Made by a program: the position numbers and the translations under genes. The notes below the pieces were generated by a model, which saw only the letters and a list, made by a program, of their open reading frames with translations, had not been told where the DNA came from and searched no databases. Shown here in pieces: positions 42,636-51,162 of a stretch of 64,000 nucleotides of DNA (its first letter is position 1; every line of letters begins with the position of its first letter). Origin of the DNA: Mucilaginibacter robiniae (GTDB taxonomy: Bacteria > Bacteroidota > Bacteroidia > Sphingobacteriales > Sphingobacteriaceae); the NCBI RefSeq assembly GCF_012849215.1, contig NZ_CP051682.1, positions 186,001-250,000 on the forward strand, given 5' to 3'.

Positions 42636-43733
42636 ATGGTCTGGCTGGTTTATAACCTGTTGGAAGTAGGCAATCCCACTACTGAAGCCCGTGGAGCATG
42701 GATATATACAGTGCGTAGTGTTGCCGTAGTTACATTAGGGTACTTCATATACATGTACAATGTACGGTCAGTTAAATTCATCAGGTTACTACTTAAGTTA
42801 TGGTTGCTGTTAAGCGTTATAGCGGCGGCATACGCTTTTAAGCAGGAATACATTGGTTTCTCGGCCTCTGAAGAAGCTTATCTTAACTCCGACCCTAATA
42901 TTGCATCTCTACTGCTGATAGGTGGGCATTGGCGAAAATTCTCTATTTTTTCTGATCCAGTAGCATTCTCTTACAATATGGTTATGCCCAGCATTTTGTG
43001 CATTTGCCTGATTGCCGGAAAAATTAAGCTTTGGAAAAAGATAGTGTTAGGGCTTCTAATCCTGTTTTTCTTTGATGCTATGTTGTTTTCAGGCACGCGT
43101 GGTGCCAACGTGCTGCTACCGGGCGCACTGGTTATTTTCGCCATTCTGAATTACAACAAAAATGTATTAATATTTACCTGTGTTGCTGCTGTATTTTTAG
43201 TTGTACTGATTAATATGCCTACCAGCAATCAGAACCTCTTGCGTTTTCAAACCGCTTTCCGGCCTAATAATGACGACTCCTACACGGCACGTAAAAACAA
43301 CCAGAAACGCATACAACCTTATATTTTAACACACCCCATGGGTGGTGGCTTGGGCTCTACAGGTGCATGGGGTAAAAAATTTGCACCGGGTTCTTATCTG
43401 GCTAGTTTCCCGCCCGATAGCGGCTACATACGGGTAGCGGTAGAAGATGGTTGGTTAGGTTTATTCATTTTTTGCACAATGATGTTTTTGATTTTAAAAA
43501 CAGGCATCAGCAACTTTTATAAGATACAAGACCCGGAACTGAAAACCTATTGTTTGGCCATGACGATGGTATTGTTTGCTTACAACTTAGGCAACTTTCC
43601 GCAGGAGGCTTTAGTGCAGTATCCGTCTAACATATTCTTTTATATGGAAGTGGCGCTTATAAATATTACACTACGTCTTGATCAGGAGCTTACGCTGCAA
43701 AAACAAAATTCCTTAAAAACACAACTTTCCTAA
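42636..43733 (+). CDS. Polysaccharide polymerase/O-antigen ligase-like, main part after frameshift
   Basis: 365 residues from ATG 42636, but the coding similarity continues upstream in this frame to the A8 run at 42585-42592. Eight or more TM segments; the ligase/polymerase region shows FSGTRGANVLLPGALVIFA and, in the periplasmic loop, HPMGGGLGSTGAWG...PPDSGYIRVAVEDGWLGLFIF, as in Wzy/WaaL-like proteins (WaaL_PFAM O-antigen ligase domain). It would polymerise repeat units in the periplasm. There is no plausible ribosome site at 42636, so a separate translation start is unlikely unless re-initiation occurs. Confidence 0.84.
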   Translation: MVWLVYNLLEVGNPTTEARGAWIYTVRSVAVVTLGYFIYMYNVRSVKFIRLLLKLWLLLSVIAAAYAFKQEYIGFSASEEAYLNSDPNIASLLLIGGHWRKFSIFSDPVAFSYNMVMPSILCICLIAGKIKLWKKIVLGLLILFFFDAMLFSGTRGANVLLPGALVIFAILNYNKNVLIFTCVAAVFLVVLINMPTSNQNLLRFQTAFRPNNDDSYTARKNNQKRIQPYILTHPMGGGLGSTGAWGKKFAPGSYLASFPPDSGYIRVAVEDGWLGLFIFCTMMFLILKTGISNFYKIQDPELKTYCLAMTMVLFAYNLGNFPQEALVQYPSNIFFYMEVALINITLRLDQELTLQKQNSLKTQLS

Positions 43734-43754
43734 ATATATGCTGCGTAAAAGCAG

Positions 43755-44975
43755 ATGAACGAAAACAATATGATTAAAGGTAGAGACATTCTGATTGTAG
43801 GCCAGCAACCCTGGGATGTTGAAATTGGCAGCAACTGCAAAAACATTGCGCTTGAGTTTAGTAAGCATAACCGGGTTTTGTACATTAACTCGCCGTTAGA
43901 CAGAATTACGCTGTTTAAGCATAAGAATATTTCCGCAGTACAAAAACGTCTTCAGGTAATAAAAGGTAAAGCCAATGGGCTGGTAAAAATACAGGATAAC
44001 ATCTGGAACCTTTACCCGGATGAAGTTATTGAATCTATTAACTGGATTAAGAATGACATCATCTACTCTTTTTTGAACAGAATTAACAACCATCGTTTTG
44101 CCCGTTCTATACAAAAAGCTATTAAACAACTTGGATTTCAAGATTATATATTGTTTAACGACAATGATATGTTCAGAAGCTTTTACTTGAAAGAGATTCT
44201 GGAACCAGCCATAAGCATCTATTATTCGCGCGATTATATGCTGGCAGTTGATTACTGGAAGCTACATGGCCGCAAACTGGAACCAGAGTTAATAGCCAAA
44301 AGTGACGTATGTGTAGCTAACTCTACTTACTTAGCTAATTACTGTCGCCAATATAACCCTAACTCCTACTATGTTGGCCAAGGCTGTGACTTGGGTTTAT
44401 TTACAGGCTATAACCGGCAGAATTCGCCACCTCAGGATATAGCGGGTATCTCCCATCCTATTATCGGCTACGTAGGTGCTTTGCAAAGTATCAGGCTGAA
44501 TATGGATTTAATAAAGCACATCGCTCAACAAAGACCTGACTGGAACGTGGTATTAGTAGGTCCGGAGGATGAACAATTTAAAGTTGGCGATTTACATAAA
44601 ATGCCTAACGTTCATTTTTTAGGTGCTAAAGATCCAGAACTATTACCAGCATATATTAATGCATTTGATGTATGTATTAATCCTCAGTTGTTTAACGAAG
44701 TTACAGTCGGAAATTATCCGCGCAAAATAGATGAATATCTTGCTTTAGGCAAGCCTACTGTTGCTACCCGTACAGATGCGATGAGCGTATTTGAAGAGCA
44801 CGTTTACTTAGGTACTACACCTAACGATTACCTGCAACTAATACAAAAAGCTTTAATTGAGAACAGTGAGGCTTTAGCGCAAGAAAGGATCAGCTTTGCA
44901 GCTACACATACCTGGGAAAACAATGTCAACGAAATTTACCAAGCGATTGAACAAACCTTAAGTGTGCAAGCTTAA
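43755..44975 (+). CDS. Family 1/4-type glycosyltransferase
   Basis: 406 residues, GT-B fold. N-terminal DILIVGQQPWDVEIGSNCKNIALEFSKHNRVLYINSP; C-terminal donor-binding half with IGYVGALQSIRLNMDLIKHIAQQRPDWNVVLVGPEDE and the motif PRKIDEYLALGKPTVATRTDAM, where the E-x-L-x-x-G-K-P-x-V-A pattern binds the nucleotide sugar. ATG at 43755; another Met five codons later. Cytosolic. Last gene of the plus-strand run before two reversed transferases. Confidence 0.88.
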   Translation: MNENNMIKGRDILIVGQQPWDVEIGSNCKNIALEFSKHNRVLYINSPLDRITLFKHKNISAVQKRLQVIKGKANGLVKIQDNIWNLYPDEVIESINWIKNDIIYSFLNRINNHRFARSIQKAIKQLGFQDYILFNDNDMFRSFYLKEILEPAISIYYSRDYMLAVDYWKLHGRKLEPELIAKSDVCVANSTYLANYCRQYNPNSYYVGQGCDLGLFTGYNRQNSPPQDIAGISHPIIGYVGALQSIRLNMDLIKHIAQQRPDWNVVLVGPEDEQFKVGDLHKMPNVHFLGAKDPELLPAYINAFDVCINPQLFNEVTVGNYPRKIDEYLALGKPTVATRTDAMSVFEEHVYLGTTPNDYLQLIQKALIENSEALAQERISFAATHTWENNVNEIYQAIEQTLSVQA

Positions 44976-45018
44976 TGTTTGATAAATAAGTATTTTCTAA
45001 ACCTTATTACCATAACTT

Positions 45019-45061
45019 CAGGCTGCTCTAGAGAAAATAAATTTTTCTTTAAAGCAGCCTG
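45019..45061. terminator. Imperfect hairpin between convergent transferase genes
   Basis: CAGGCTGCT (45019-45027) pairs with AGCAGCCTG (45053-45061); the internal part is partly paired. Bidirectional position. Confidence 0.55.
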
Positions 45062-45094
45062 ATTACTTTAACAGATAGGCTGCAAGCGTATTTG

Positions 45095-45859
45095 TTAAAA
45101 TAGCACTTCCCAAGTGTGCTTTACATTACGGTAAATACCACGCAACATTGAAATCAATACGTTACCACTCTGACGTAAATCGCTACGCGTCATAGTACTA
45201 GGCTCATCCGATGAGTTCACTTGATCAAATAAACCTTTGTAATCTTCATAAAACATTCCCTTACCTTTATTTTTTAGGAAAGATATAGCCATTAAAAATT
45301 CCGTACGATCGCCTTTCAATCCTTCAGGATAGCGGCCGAACTTTTTAAAAAAACTGGTTCTTCTTAAATGTGGATGATCGCTGTAGCAATGAAACTTACG
45401 ATAGCCTAGATACCATATTTTAAATACCATTTCTGAAAACCCATTTCTATAAGGCTTCAAATACGGGTATTTGAAATAAGCATAAAACCTAACCAAGTCA
45501 ATATCCTTACGCTCCTGCATAATAGATAATGCATCACTCAAATGAACTCCATAATTTTTGTAAGGATCAAAATCTTCTTGTATATATAGTGTATAAGGCG
45601 TTGTTACTGCATCCTGACCTTTGTTTATGTTGTTCCCTAAGCCTTTGTTTACAGGAGTGGTAACTAAATTGTAATTATACACCGACTGCAAAGATTTTAA
45701 ACGGTTCAGGTGTTCAGGTTTACTCCCATCATCAGATACGACAATACCGCCAAAAACAATTTGCTGATTTTGAAAAGTCTGTAATAGTCGCTCTAACGAC
45801 TGACTACGATTATAATGAGTAACTAATAAAGTAACTTCCGGAAAGGTGCTGACAGGCAT
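45095..45859 (-). CDS. Family 2 glycosyltransferase (tandem copy 1)
   Basis: 254 residues, GT-A fold without membrane segments. FPEVTLLVTHYNRSQSLERLL, VVSDDGSKPEHLNRLK, NKGLGNNINKGQDAV, and the acceptor-side YIQEDFD (DxD-like EDF). Shares long identical blocks with the neighbouring copy at 45878-46669, so the pair arose by duplication and diverged mainly in the C-terminal 120 residues. Oriented against the surrounding genes of the locus. Confidence 0.88.
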   Translation of the reverse strand: MPVSTFPEVTLLVTHYNRSQSLERLLQTFQNQQIVFGGIVVSDDGSKPEHLNRLKSLQSVYNYNLVTTPVNKGLGNNINKGQDAVTTPYTLYIQEDFDPYKNYGVHLSDALSIMQERKDIDLVRFYAYFKYPYLKPYRNGFSEMVFKIWYLGYRKFHCYSDHPHLRRTSFFKKFGRYPEGLKGDRTEFLMAISFLKNKGKGMFYEDYKGLFDQVNSSDEPSTMTRSDLRQSGNVLISMLRGIYRNVKHTWEVLF

Positions 45860-45877
45860 AGGATAATAAGATTAGAA

Positions 45878-46669
45878 TTAACGCTTGTACAATACATCAT
45901 ACGTCCAGCGTATGAGTTTAAACTGTAAGTAAACGGCACGTAGAGCTAGAGCTAATGGATTTTTACTTTCCCGCCAGCTTGCACGGTTCATGGTACTTGG
46001 TTCATCAGATGAATTTTTTTGATAAAACAAGTCGTTAAAGTTTTCAAAAAACAGTCCCCGACCATTGTGCTGTATGAAGGATTTAGCCATACCATATTCG
46101 GTAAGGTCGCCTTTGATTCCTTCAGGATAACGGCCAAACTTTTCAAGGAAGTTGCTACGTCGCAAATGCGGGTGATCGCTGTACACGTAAAACTTCAAAT
46201 GATTACTGGCCAGTATTGATGATTTGAATAACATTTCGGCAAAGCCTTTACCATAGCTTTTTATATATGGGTAACTGAAATAGGCATAAAATCGAGCAAT
46301 ATCTAACCCCAGGTCAGCTTTCATAAAGGCCAATGCATCTTTAAAATGTTGTACAAACGCTGGCTTGGGTTCAAAATCTTCCTGCACATACAAGGTATAT
46401 GGAGTAGTTACCGCATCCTGACCTTTATTGATGTTATTACCCAAACCCTTATTTACAGGTGTAGTAACCAGCTTATACCCATACTCTGGCTGCAAAGCTT
46501 TTAAACGATTCAGATGTTCCGGTTTACTTCCATCGTCAGATACTACAATACCACCAAAAACCATCTGTTGGGTTTTAAAAGTTTGCAGCAATCGTTCTAA
46601 TGATTGGCTACGATTGTAGTGTGTAATTAATAAAGTAACTTCTGGGAAGGCTATTTCGTTTACATCCAT
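45878..46669 (-). CDS. Family 2 glycosyltransferase (tandem copy 2)
   Basis: 263 residues. Same layout as the neighbour: FPEVTLLITHYNRSQSLERLL, VVSDDGSKPEHLNRLK, VTTPYTLYVQEDFEPKP, SDHPHLRRSNFLEKFGRYPEG. The downstream copy starts 18 bases after its stop, so they form one unit. Divergent from the flippase gene (81 bases apart). Probably the upstream gene of a two-gene operon adding successive sugars (inference). Confidence 0.88.
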   Translation of the reverse strand: MDVNEIAFPEVTLLITHYNRSQSLERLLQTFKTQQMVFGGIVVSDDGSKPEHLNRLKALQPEYGYKLVTTPVNKGLGNNINKGQDAVTTPYTLYVQEDFEPKPAFVQHFKDALAFMKADLGLDIARFYAYFSYPYIKSYGKGFAEMLFKSSILASNHLKFYVYSDHPHLRRSNFLEKFGRYPEGIKGDLTEYGMAKSFIQHNGRGLFFENFNDLFYQKNSSDEPSTMNRASWRESKNPLALALRAVYLQFKLIRWTYDVLYKR

Positions 46670-46750
46670 AATTTAAAGCTGACATGCCAGTGGTGCCTTT
46701 ACTTTACAGGCACTATTCGCTCATTCTTGCTAAGCATAATTTTACGTATA

Positions 46751-48094
46751 ATGTGGCTAAAGGTTATTAATCTCGTCCGAAACAAACATTTTTTATCTTT
46801 AACAGGCAACATCATCATGTCAGGATTAGGACTGGTGACCATGACACTGATTTACCGCACCCTGTCCAAATCAGAAGCGGGCACCTGGGTATTTTTTCAA
46901 TCCATCTTGTTGCTGGTTGATACTTTTCGATCCGGTTTCTTGACTACGGCGTTTATCAAATTTTACGCTGGTGCAAATAAAGACCGTACTGCGGATGTAG
47001 CTGGTTCAGCTTGGTTTTTAGGCTTGTGTATTACAGGCGTACTGGTAGTGGTTAGCTTATCCTCGTTACTATTTCTAAACCAGATTAAAGATGAAGGCTT
47101 GGTCATGTTTTTTAAGTACTCAGGCTTGTACTATGCTTTTTCTTTACCTTGGTTTTTAGCCACTTGCGTGATACAAGGCGAACAGCAATTTGATAAACTT
47201 TTATACATTAGGTTGAGTAACCAAGGCAGCTTCATTGTATTTATTATATTGCTGATGATAACTGGCAACATGACTATTATTCATGTACTTTTTGCTTATC
47301 TACTATCCAACCTGATTACTAGCATCTATGCCTTAAGCAAAAGCTGGACACGAATTACTACCTTAGGGAAACGCACCACAGCTACAGTAAAAGATATTTA
47401 CAACTTCGGCAAGTACAGTGTAGGCACGGCTTTAAGCGCTAATATGTTCAGCACATCTGATACCTTCATTATCAACTTTATGCTGGGCAAGCAAGCTTTG
47501 GCTATATATAACCTCGGACAAACCTTAATGCAGCTGGTAGAAATTCCTTTGCGCAGCTTTGCAGCTACTGGTATGCCTGAACTATCAGCCGCTTACAATC
47601 AGAGTGATCGTGTTGGTGTTATTCAAATCATGAAAAAGTATGCCGGCATGTTATCCCTCCTACTCATACCTGGCGCTTTGCTGGGCTGTGCTTTGGCTGA
47701 TGTACCTATTTACATTATTGGTGGTGGAAAATATGCAGGAACAGAAGCAGCAAATGTGTTTCGCTTATTTCTAACCTTTGCTATTATCTTCCCACCAGAT
47801 CGGTTCTTTGCCCTTACGCTGGACGTAATTCATCAACCTAAAATCAACTTTTACAAAGTACTGGTTATGCTGGCGGTAAACATCATTACCGATTTCTTAA
47901 GCATTTACCTGACACATAGCGTTTATGGTATAGCTGTAGCTACAGTGTTCCCAATTATCACCGGAACGCTTATTGGTTACTGGGCCTTGAACAAGTACTG
48001 CAACTTTTCATACTGGAGTATATTCAAAACCGGATATCAAGAAACCAAGTTGTTATTACAACAAACATTGGCTAAACGAAAACTGCAAATGTAA
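46751..48094 (+). CDS. Polysaccharide flippase (Wzx-like)
   Basis: 447 residues from ATG 46751 (a TTG upstream is open but not needed). About 12 TM helices; N-terminal SLTGNIIMSGLGLVTMTLIYRTLSKSEAGTWVFFQS is typical of the MATE/Wzx (polysaccharide biosynthesis) superfamily. Flips lipid-linked repeat units to the periplasm. Together with the polymerase it defines a Wzx/Wzy-dependent pathway. Followed by a 25-bp perfect hairpin. Confidence 0.9.
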   Translation: MWLKVINLVRNKHFLSLTGNIIMSGLGLVTMTLIYRTLSKSEAGTWVFFQSILLLVDTFRSGFLTTAFIKFYAGANKDRTADVAGSAWFLGLCITGVLVVVSLSSLLFLNQIKDEGLVMFFKYSGLYYAFSLPWFLATCVIQGEQQFDKLLYIRLSNQGSFIVFIILLMITGNMTIIHVLFAYLLSNLITSIYALSKSWTRITTLGKRTTATVKDIYNFGKYSVGTALSANMFSTSDTFIINFMLGKQALAIYNLGQTLMQLVEIPLRSFAATGMPELSAAYNQSDRVGVIQIMKKYAGMLSLLLIPGALLGCALADVPIYIIGGGKYAGTEAANVFRLFLTFAIIFPPDRFFALTLDVIHQPKINFYKVLVMLAVNIITDFLSIYLTHSVYGIAVATVFPIITGTLIGYWALNKYCNFSYWSIFKTGYQETKLLLQQTLAKRKLQM

Positions 48095-48113
48095 TTTGCG
48101 GTTTTCGTAACAT

Positions 48114-48171
48114 TAGAAACAATAAAGGGTATCTCAATTACTACACATTGAGATACCCTTTATTGTTTCTA
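48114..48171. terminator. Perfect 25-bp bidirectional terminator
   Basis: 48114-48138 pairs exactly with 48147-48171, 8-nt loop. Between convergent flippase and acyltransferase genes. Confidence 0.85.
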
Positions 48172-48192
48172 TTCTATTATATCTGAATTAAT

Positions 48193-49305
48193 TTACCATA
48201 ACCACCACACCTTTTTACCTTTTTGCTGTGGTACTTGGTTGAATCGCATCTCAATATTTTTGAACGTCCAGGCTGATACAAAGTAAATCAGTAGATAATT
48301 TAAAATAATTAAATAACTGTATGCCGATGGCGGAAACTTCAGTACGCGGATGAATACGATATTGAACAAGCTCAGCATTAGCGTATGTGTCATGTATATA
48401 GAATAAGAGTATTTACCGGTTTGATGTAATAATTGTGATTTCATCAGCCATTTAGATAACCATCCTTTTTGCGAAGCAAACAACAGCACGTTAGCAAAAA
48501 ACAATATTTCGTATATAAAACCTTGGTTTTCATAAATACCACCATAATACACCATAACCAGTGTACCAAAAAACAGTACCGGCTCCAAAACATGGTAGGT
48601 TAAAGACGATAATTTGCTTTGAATTTTTTTAGTAGCTTGATAAGTATTGTAGCATATTACACCGATAAAGAACCCTGTTGTTCCTCGTAAAAAGCCATAA
48701 TCAAAATTATAGGTCAATTTGAAGTTACCTGTAAAAAAGTATAATAAACCTGCTGCTATAAATACTACTAAAATGTAAACAGCATTTCTGTTTTTCGCCA
48801 AACCGCTACGGTTAATTGCAGCCACCGTTAAACCGAACAGCAAATAAGAAATCATTTCGGCACTGATGGACCAACTGGCAATGTTCCAGCTCACATCATG
48901 CACAAAAGGAAACTTAACAGAATTCAGCAGCAATAAGTTGGTCAATACGGTGTACAGGTTATTGCTTTCATTAACCAGTTTATTTACATGTACGTAATGC
49001 GAAGCTGCTCCTTTTAACAGCTCGATAGCAATAAAAACCAATAATACGGCCAAGTGTAACGGATAAAGCCTGTAAACACGTTTTGAATAAAAACGCTTTA
49101 AGTCATGGCCTGAAGTAATGTATTGATAACTGTAAGCAATTACGAACCCGCTTAGAATAAAAAAGAAATCGACAAACAAGTCGGAATGCTTAATAAAACT
49201 GTTATTTATTAATGGAGTTGCCGAAAATGCACTGGCATGAAAGAGAACTACTAAACTTGCAAATATACCCCTGAAAATATCTAAAACTTCAAACCTTTCT
49301 TTCAT
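48193..49305 (-). CDS. Acyltransferase 3 family membrane protein
   Basis: 370 residues from ATG 49305 (MKERFEVLDIFRGIFASLVVLFHASAF). About 10 TM helices, the conserved His in LFHAS, and KRVYRLYPLHLAVLL match the acyltransferase_3 family (OafA/NodX/ExoZ). Such enzymes O-acylate exopolysaccharide or O-antigen sugars. Reversed relative to most of the locus. An upstream in-frame extension to 49347 is open but lacks family sequence. Confidence 0.9.
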   Translation of the reverse strand: MKERFEVLDIFRGIFASLVVLFHASAFSATPLINNSFIKHSDLFVDFFFILSGFVIAYSYQYITSGHDLKRFYSKRVYRLYPLHLAVLLVFIAIELLKGAASHYVHVNKLVNESNNLYTVLTNLLLLNSVKFPFVHDVSWNIASWSISAEMISYLLFGLTVAAINRSGLAKNRNAVYILVVFIAAGLLYFFTGNFKLTYNFDYGFLRGTTGFFIGVICYNTYQATKKIQSKLSSLTYHVLEPVLFFGTLVMVYYGGIYENQGFIYEILFFANVLLFASQKGWLSKWLMKSQLLHQTGKYSYSIYMTHTLMLSLFNIVFIRVLKFPPSAYSYLIILNYLLIYFVSAWTFKNIEMRFNQVPQQKGKKVWWLW

Positions 49306-49448
49306 GTGACAGCGTATAACGTGGAAACTAGAATTAATATACAGCAATTTAATACGGATTATTAAGGGTTAAGTTATAGCTATCCTTTAGCCTGTTAAAC
49401 AATATTTGCTAGTTTTAAACCACATATATCCTTACCGATCCCTCTACA

Positions 49449-50318
49449 ATGAGAATAGCTCATCTTATACTGGCACACAATAACCCGAAACAATTAGAAC
49501 GATTAATAAAAAGGCTATTGTTTCAGGATGATGTGGTCTACATTCATGTAGATAAAAAGTCAGATTTTGAGAGCTTTGCTTATTTGAGCCAGTACAATCA
49601 TGTTCAGTTCATCAACAAAAGGGTTCGTGTAGATTGGGGCTGCTTCAATATTGTAGAGGCCACGGTTAATAGCTTTACTGAAATTATGGCTTCAGGCCAG
49701 CACTATGACTTTGTGAATTTGCTGAGTGGCTGTGATTACCCACTGCAAACACCTCAGCAAATCCACAATTACTTAACACAAAACCCAGGCAAAGCTTTCA
49801 TGAGTTATCTTTCAATCGAAAATGAATGGCAGGAAGCTTTACCCCGCTTTACACAATATCATTTTACGAACTTCCACTTTCCGGGTAATACCCGATTAGG
49901 GATGCTTATAAACAGCATATTGAAACCCAAACGAAAACTACCCAACCAAATGGTACCTGTAGGTCGCTCGCAATGGTTTACCGTACCGGCTGAGTGTATT
50001 GAATATATTTTACAATACTGGCGTAAAAACCCCGGCTTTGTACGGTTCATGAAACTTACCTGGGGTGCAGATGAGTTTGTATTTCAAACCATCTTATACA
50101 ACTCTAAGTACCAGAGTTGGATGGTTAATAACAACTTACGCCACATGGATTGGTCATTAGGTGGTGCAAGCCCTAAAACTTTTACGATAGCAGATAAAAG
50201 CCAACTTTTAGCTTCCAATAAGCTTTACGCCCGAAAATTTGATACGAATAAAGATATTGAAGTGTTAGATTGTATTGATCGTAAACTAGAGTCTAATCCA
50301 CTTACCAATTCAATCTAG
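49449..50318 (+). CDS. Core-2/I-branching enzyme-like glycosyltransferase (GT14), second copy
   Basis: 289 residues, paralog of the protein at 35504: MRIAHLILAHNNPKQLERLIKRLL, VVYIHVDKK, NLLSGCDYPL, FMKLTWGADEFVFQTIL, DWSLGGASPKTF. Same length and motif order. It ends with a 9-base overlap with the convergent anti-sigma kinase-like gene. Function as for the first copy. Confidence 0.88.
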   Translation: MRIAHLILAHNNPKQLERLIKRLLFQDDVVYIHVDKKSDFESFAYLSQYNHVQFINKRVRVDWGCFNIVEATVNSFTEIMASGQHYDFVNLLSGCDYPLQTPQQIHNYLTQNPGKAFMSYLSIENEWQEALPRFTQYHFTNFHFPGNTRLGMLINSILKPKRKLPNQMVPVGRSQWFTVPAECIEYILQYWRKNPGFVRFMKLTWGADEFVFQTILYNSKYQSWMVNNNLRHMDWSLGGASPKTFTIADKSQLLASNKLYARKFDTNKDIEVLDCIDRKLESNPLTNSI

Positions 50319-50810
50319 TTTTATTCTAACGGTAAATAGGTTTGTGGGTTCATCATACTGATATATAAACTCATCAGCCATACGAGTAATTATTTGTAAA
50401 CCAAAATGTTCTGTAACTTGATTTACATCAATAATACATTCTAGCTCTTCTCCGATAAACTTTATCCGATTCTTCTCTTCTTGAATTCCATAAAGCCGAT
50501 ATAAAACATCTTGACCAACAAGTATCGGCTGGCCAGTTTTTGTAACTGCTAACTTTAACAATATAGGTAATGGCGCACCTTCATCCGCTTTATGAATATG
50601 TAAATAGCCATTATTTACGCTCAAGTGTATAGAGCTTTGCGCTGCAACTGAATGTTTTAAAGCATTCGTGAGTAGTTCGGTTACGATATATTTTACCTTA
50701 AAGGGTAAATCATCCGTTATACTATAAGGCAATTGCTGCACATGCGCCATAATCTCTTTCACCATAGGTGATAAGGCATGCGGATGATGGTTAAAGTTAA
50801 AAAGCTGCAT
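50310..50810 (-). CDS. RsbW/SpoIIAB-like serine kinase (HATPase)
   Basis: 166 residues. N-box FKVKYIVTELLTNALKHS with Glu45 and Asn49; further ATP-binding region DEGAP and a C-terminal FGLQIITRMADEF, where the G2 box is looser than in RsbW. Family members phosphorylate a partner STAS protein on Ser and/or bind a sigma factor. It is the last gene of the partner-switching set (phosphatase, STAS, kinase) reading leftwards. No sigma-factor gene is next to it. Confidence 0.8.
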   Translation of the reverse strand: MQLFNFNHHPHALSPMVKEIMAHVQQLPYSITDDLPFKVKYIVTELLTNALKHSVAAQSSIHLSVNNGYLHIHKADEGAPLPILLKLAVTKTGQPILVGQDVLYRLYGIQEEKNRIKFIGEELECIIDVNQVTEHFGLQIITRMADEFIYQYDEPTNLFTVRIKLD

Positions 50811-50819
50811 ACCCGCTGT

Positions 50820-51155
50820 TTACTGCAATGCGTATTGGGCTTCAGGTAAAGCCTTGTAAATCTTGAACACTTTATCTAACCGGATTAGCTTCATTAAATC
50901 ATAGATATCTTTTTGCAATCCGGTAAGTAAAACATCAAGTTTCAAGCTTAAAGCATGTTTCAGTACAGCTACCAATGCGCCTAAAAAAGAGCTATCAACG
51001 TAGGTAATTTTTTCCAGATCAAGTATAATAGTTTGTTGATACTGATTAAGCAAGCTTATTAGCTCTGTTTTAAAAATTTCGGAGCTATGTAAATTAGCTT
51101 CTGTAAGGTTAACAGTAGCTACCAAGTAGTTGGCTTGTTTAGATATACTAATCAT
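50820..51155 (-). CDS. STAS-domain anti-anti-sigma factor-like protein (RsbV-like)
   Basis: 111 residues, one STAS domain. The phosphorylation site is TYVDSSFLGALV, with Ser55/Ser56 after Asp54 as in SpoIIAA/RsbV (DSSGLG). It should be the substrate of the kinase encoded downstream (nine-base gap) and of the phosphatase upstream (seven-base gap). Confidence 0.86.
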   Translation of the reverse strand: MISISKQANYLVATVNLTEANLHSSEIFKTELISLLNQYQQTIILDLEKITYVDSSFLGALVAVLKHALSLKLDVLLTGLQKDIYDLMKLIRLDKVFKIYKALPEAQYALQ

Positions 51156-51162
51156 GGTAATT

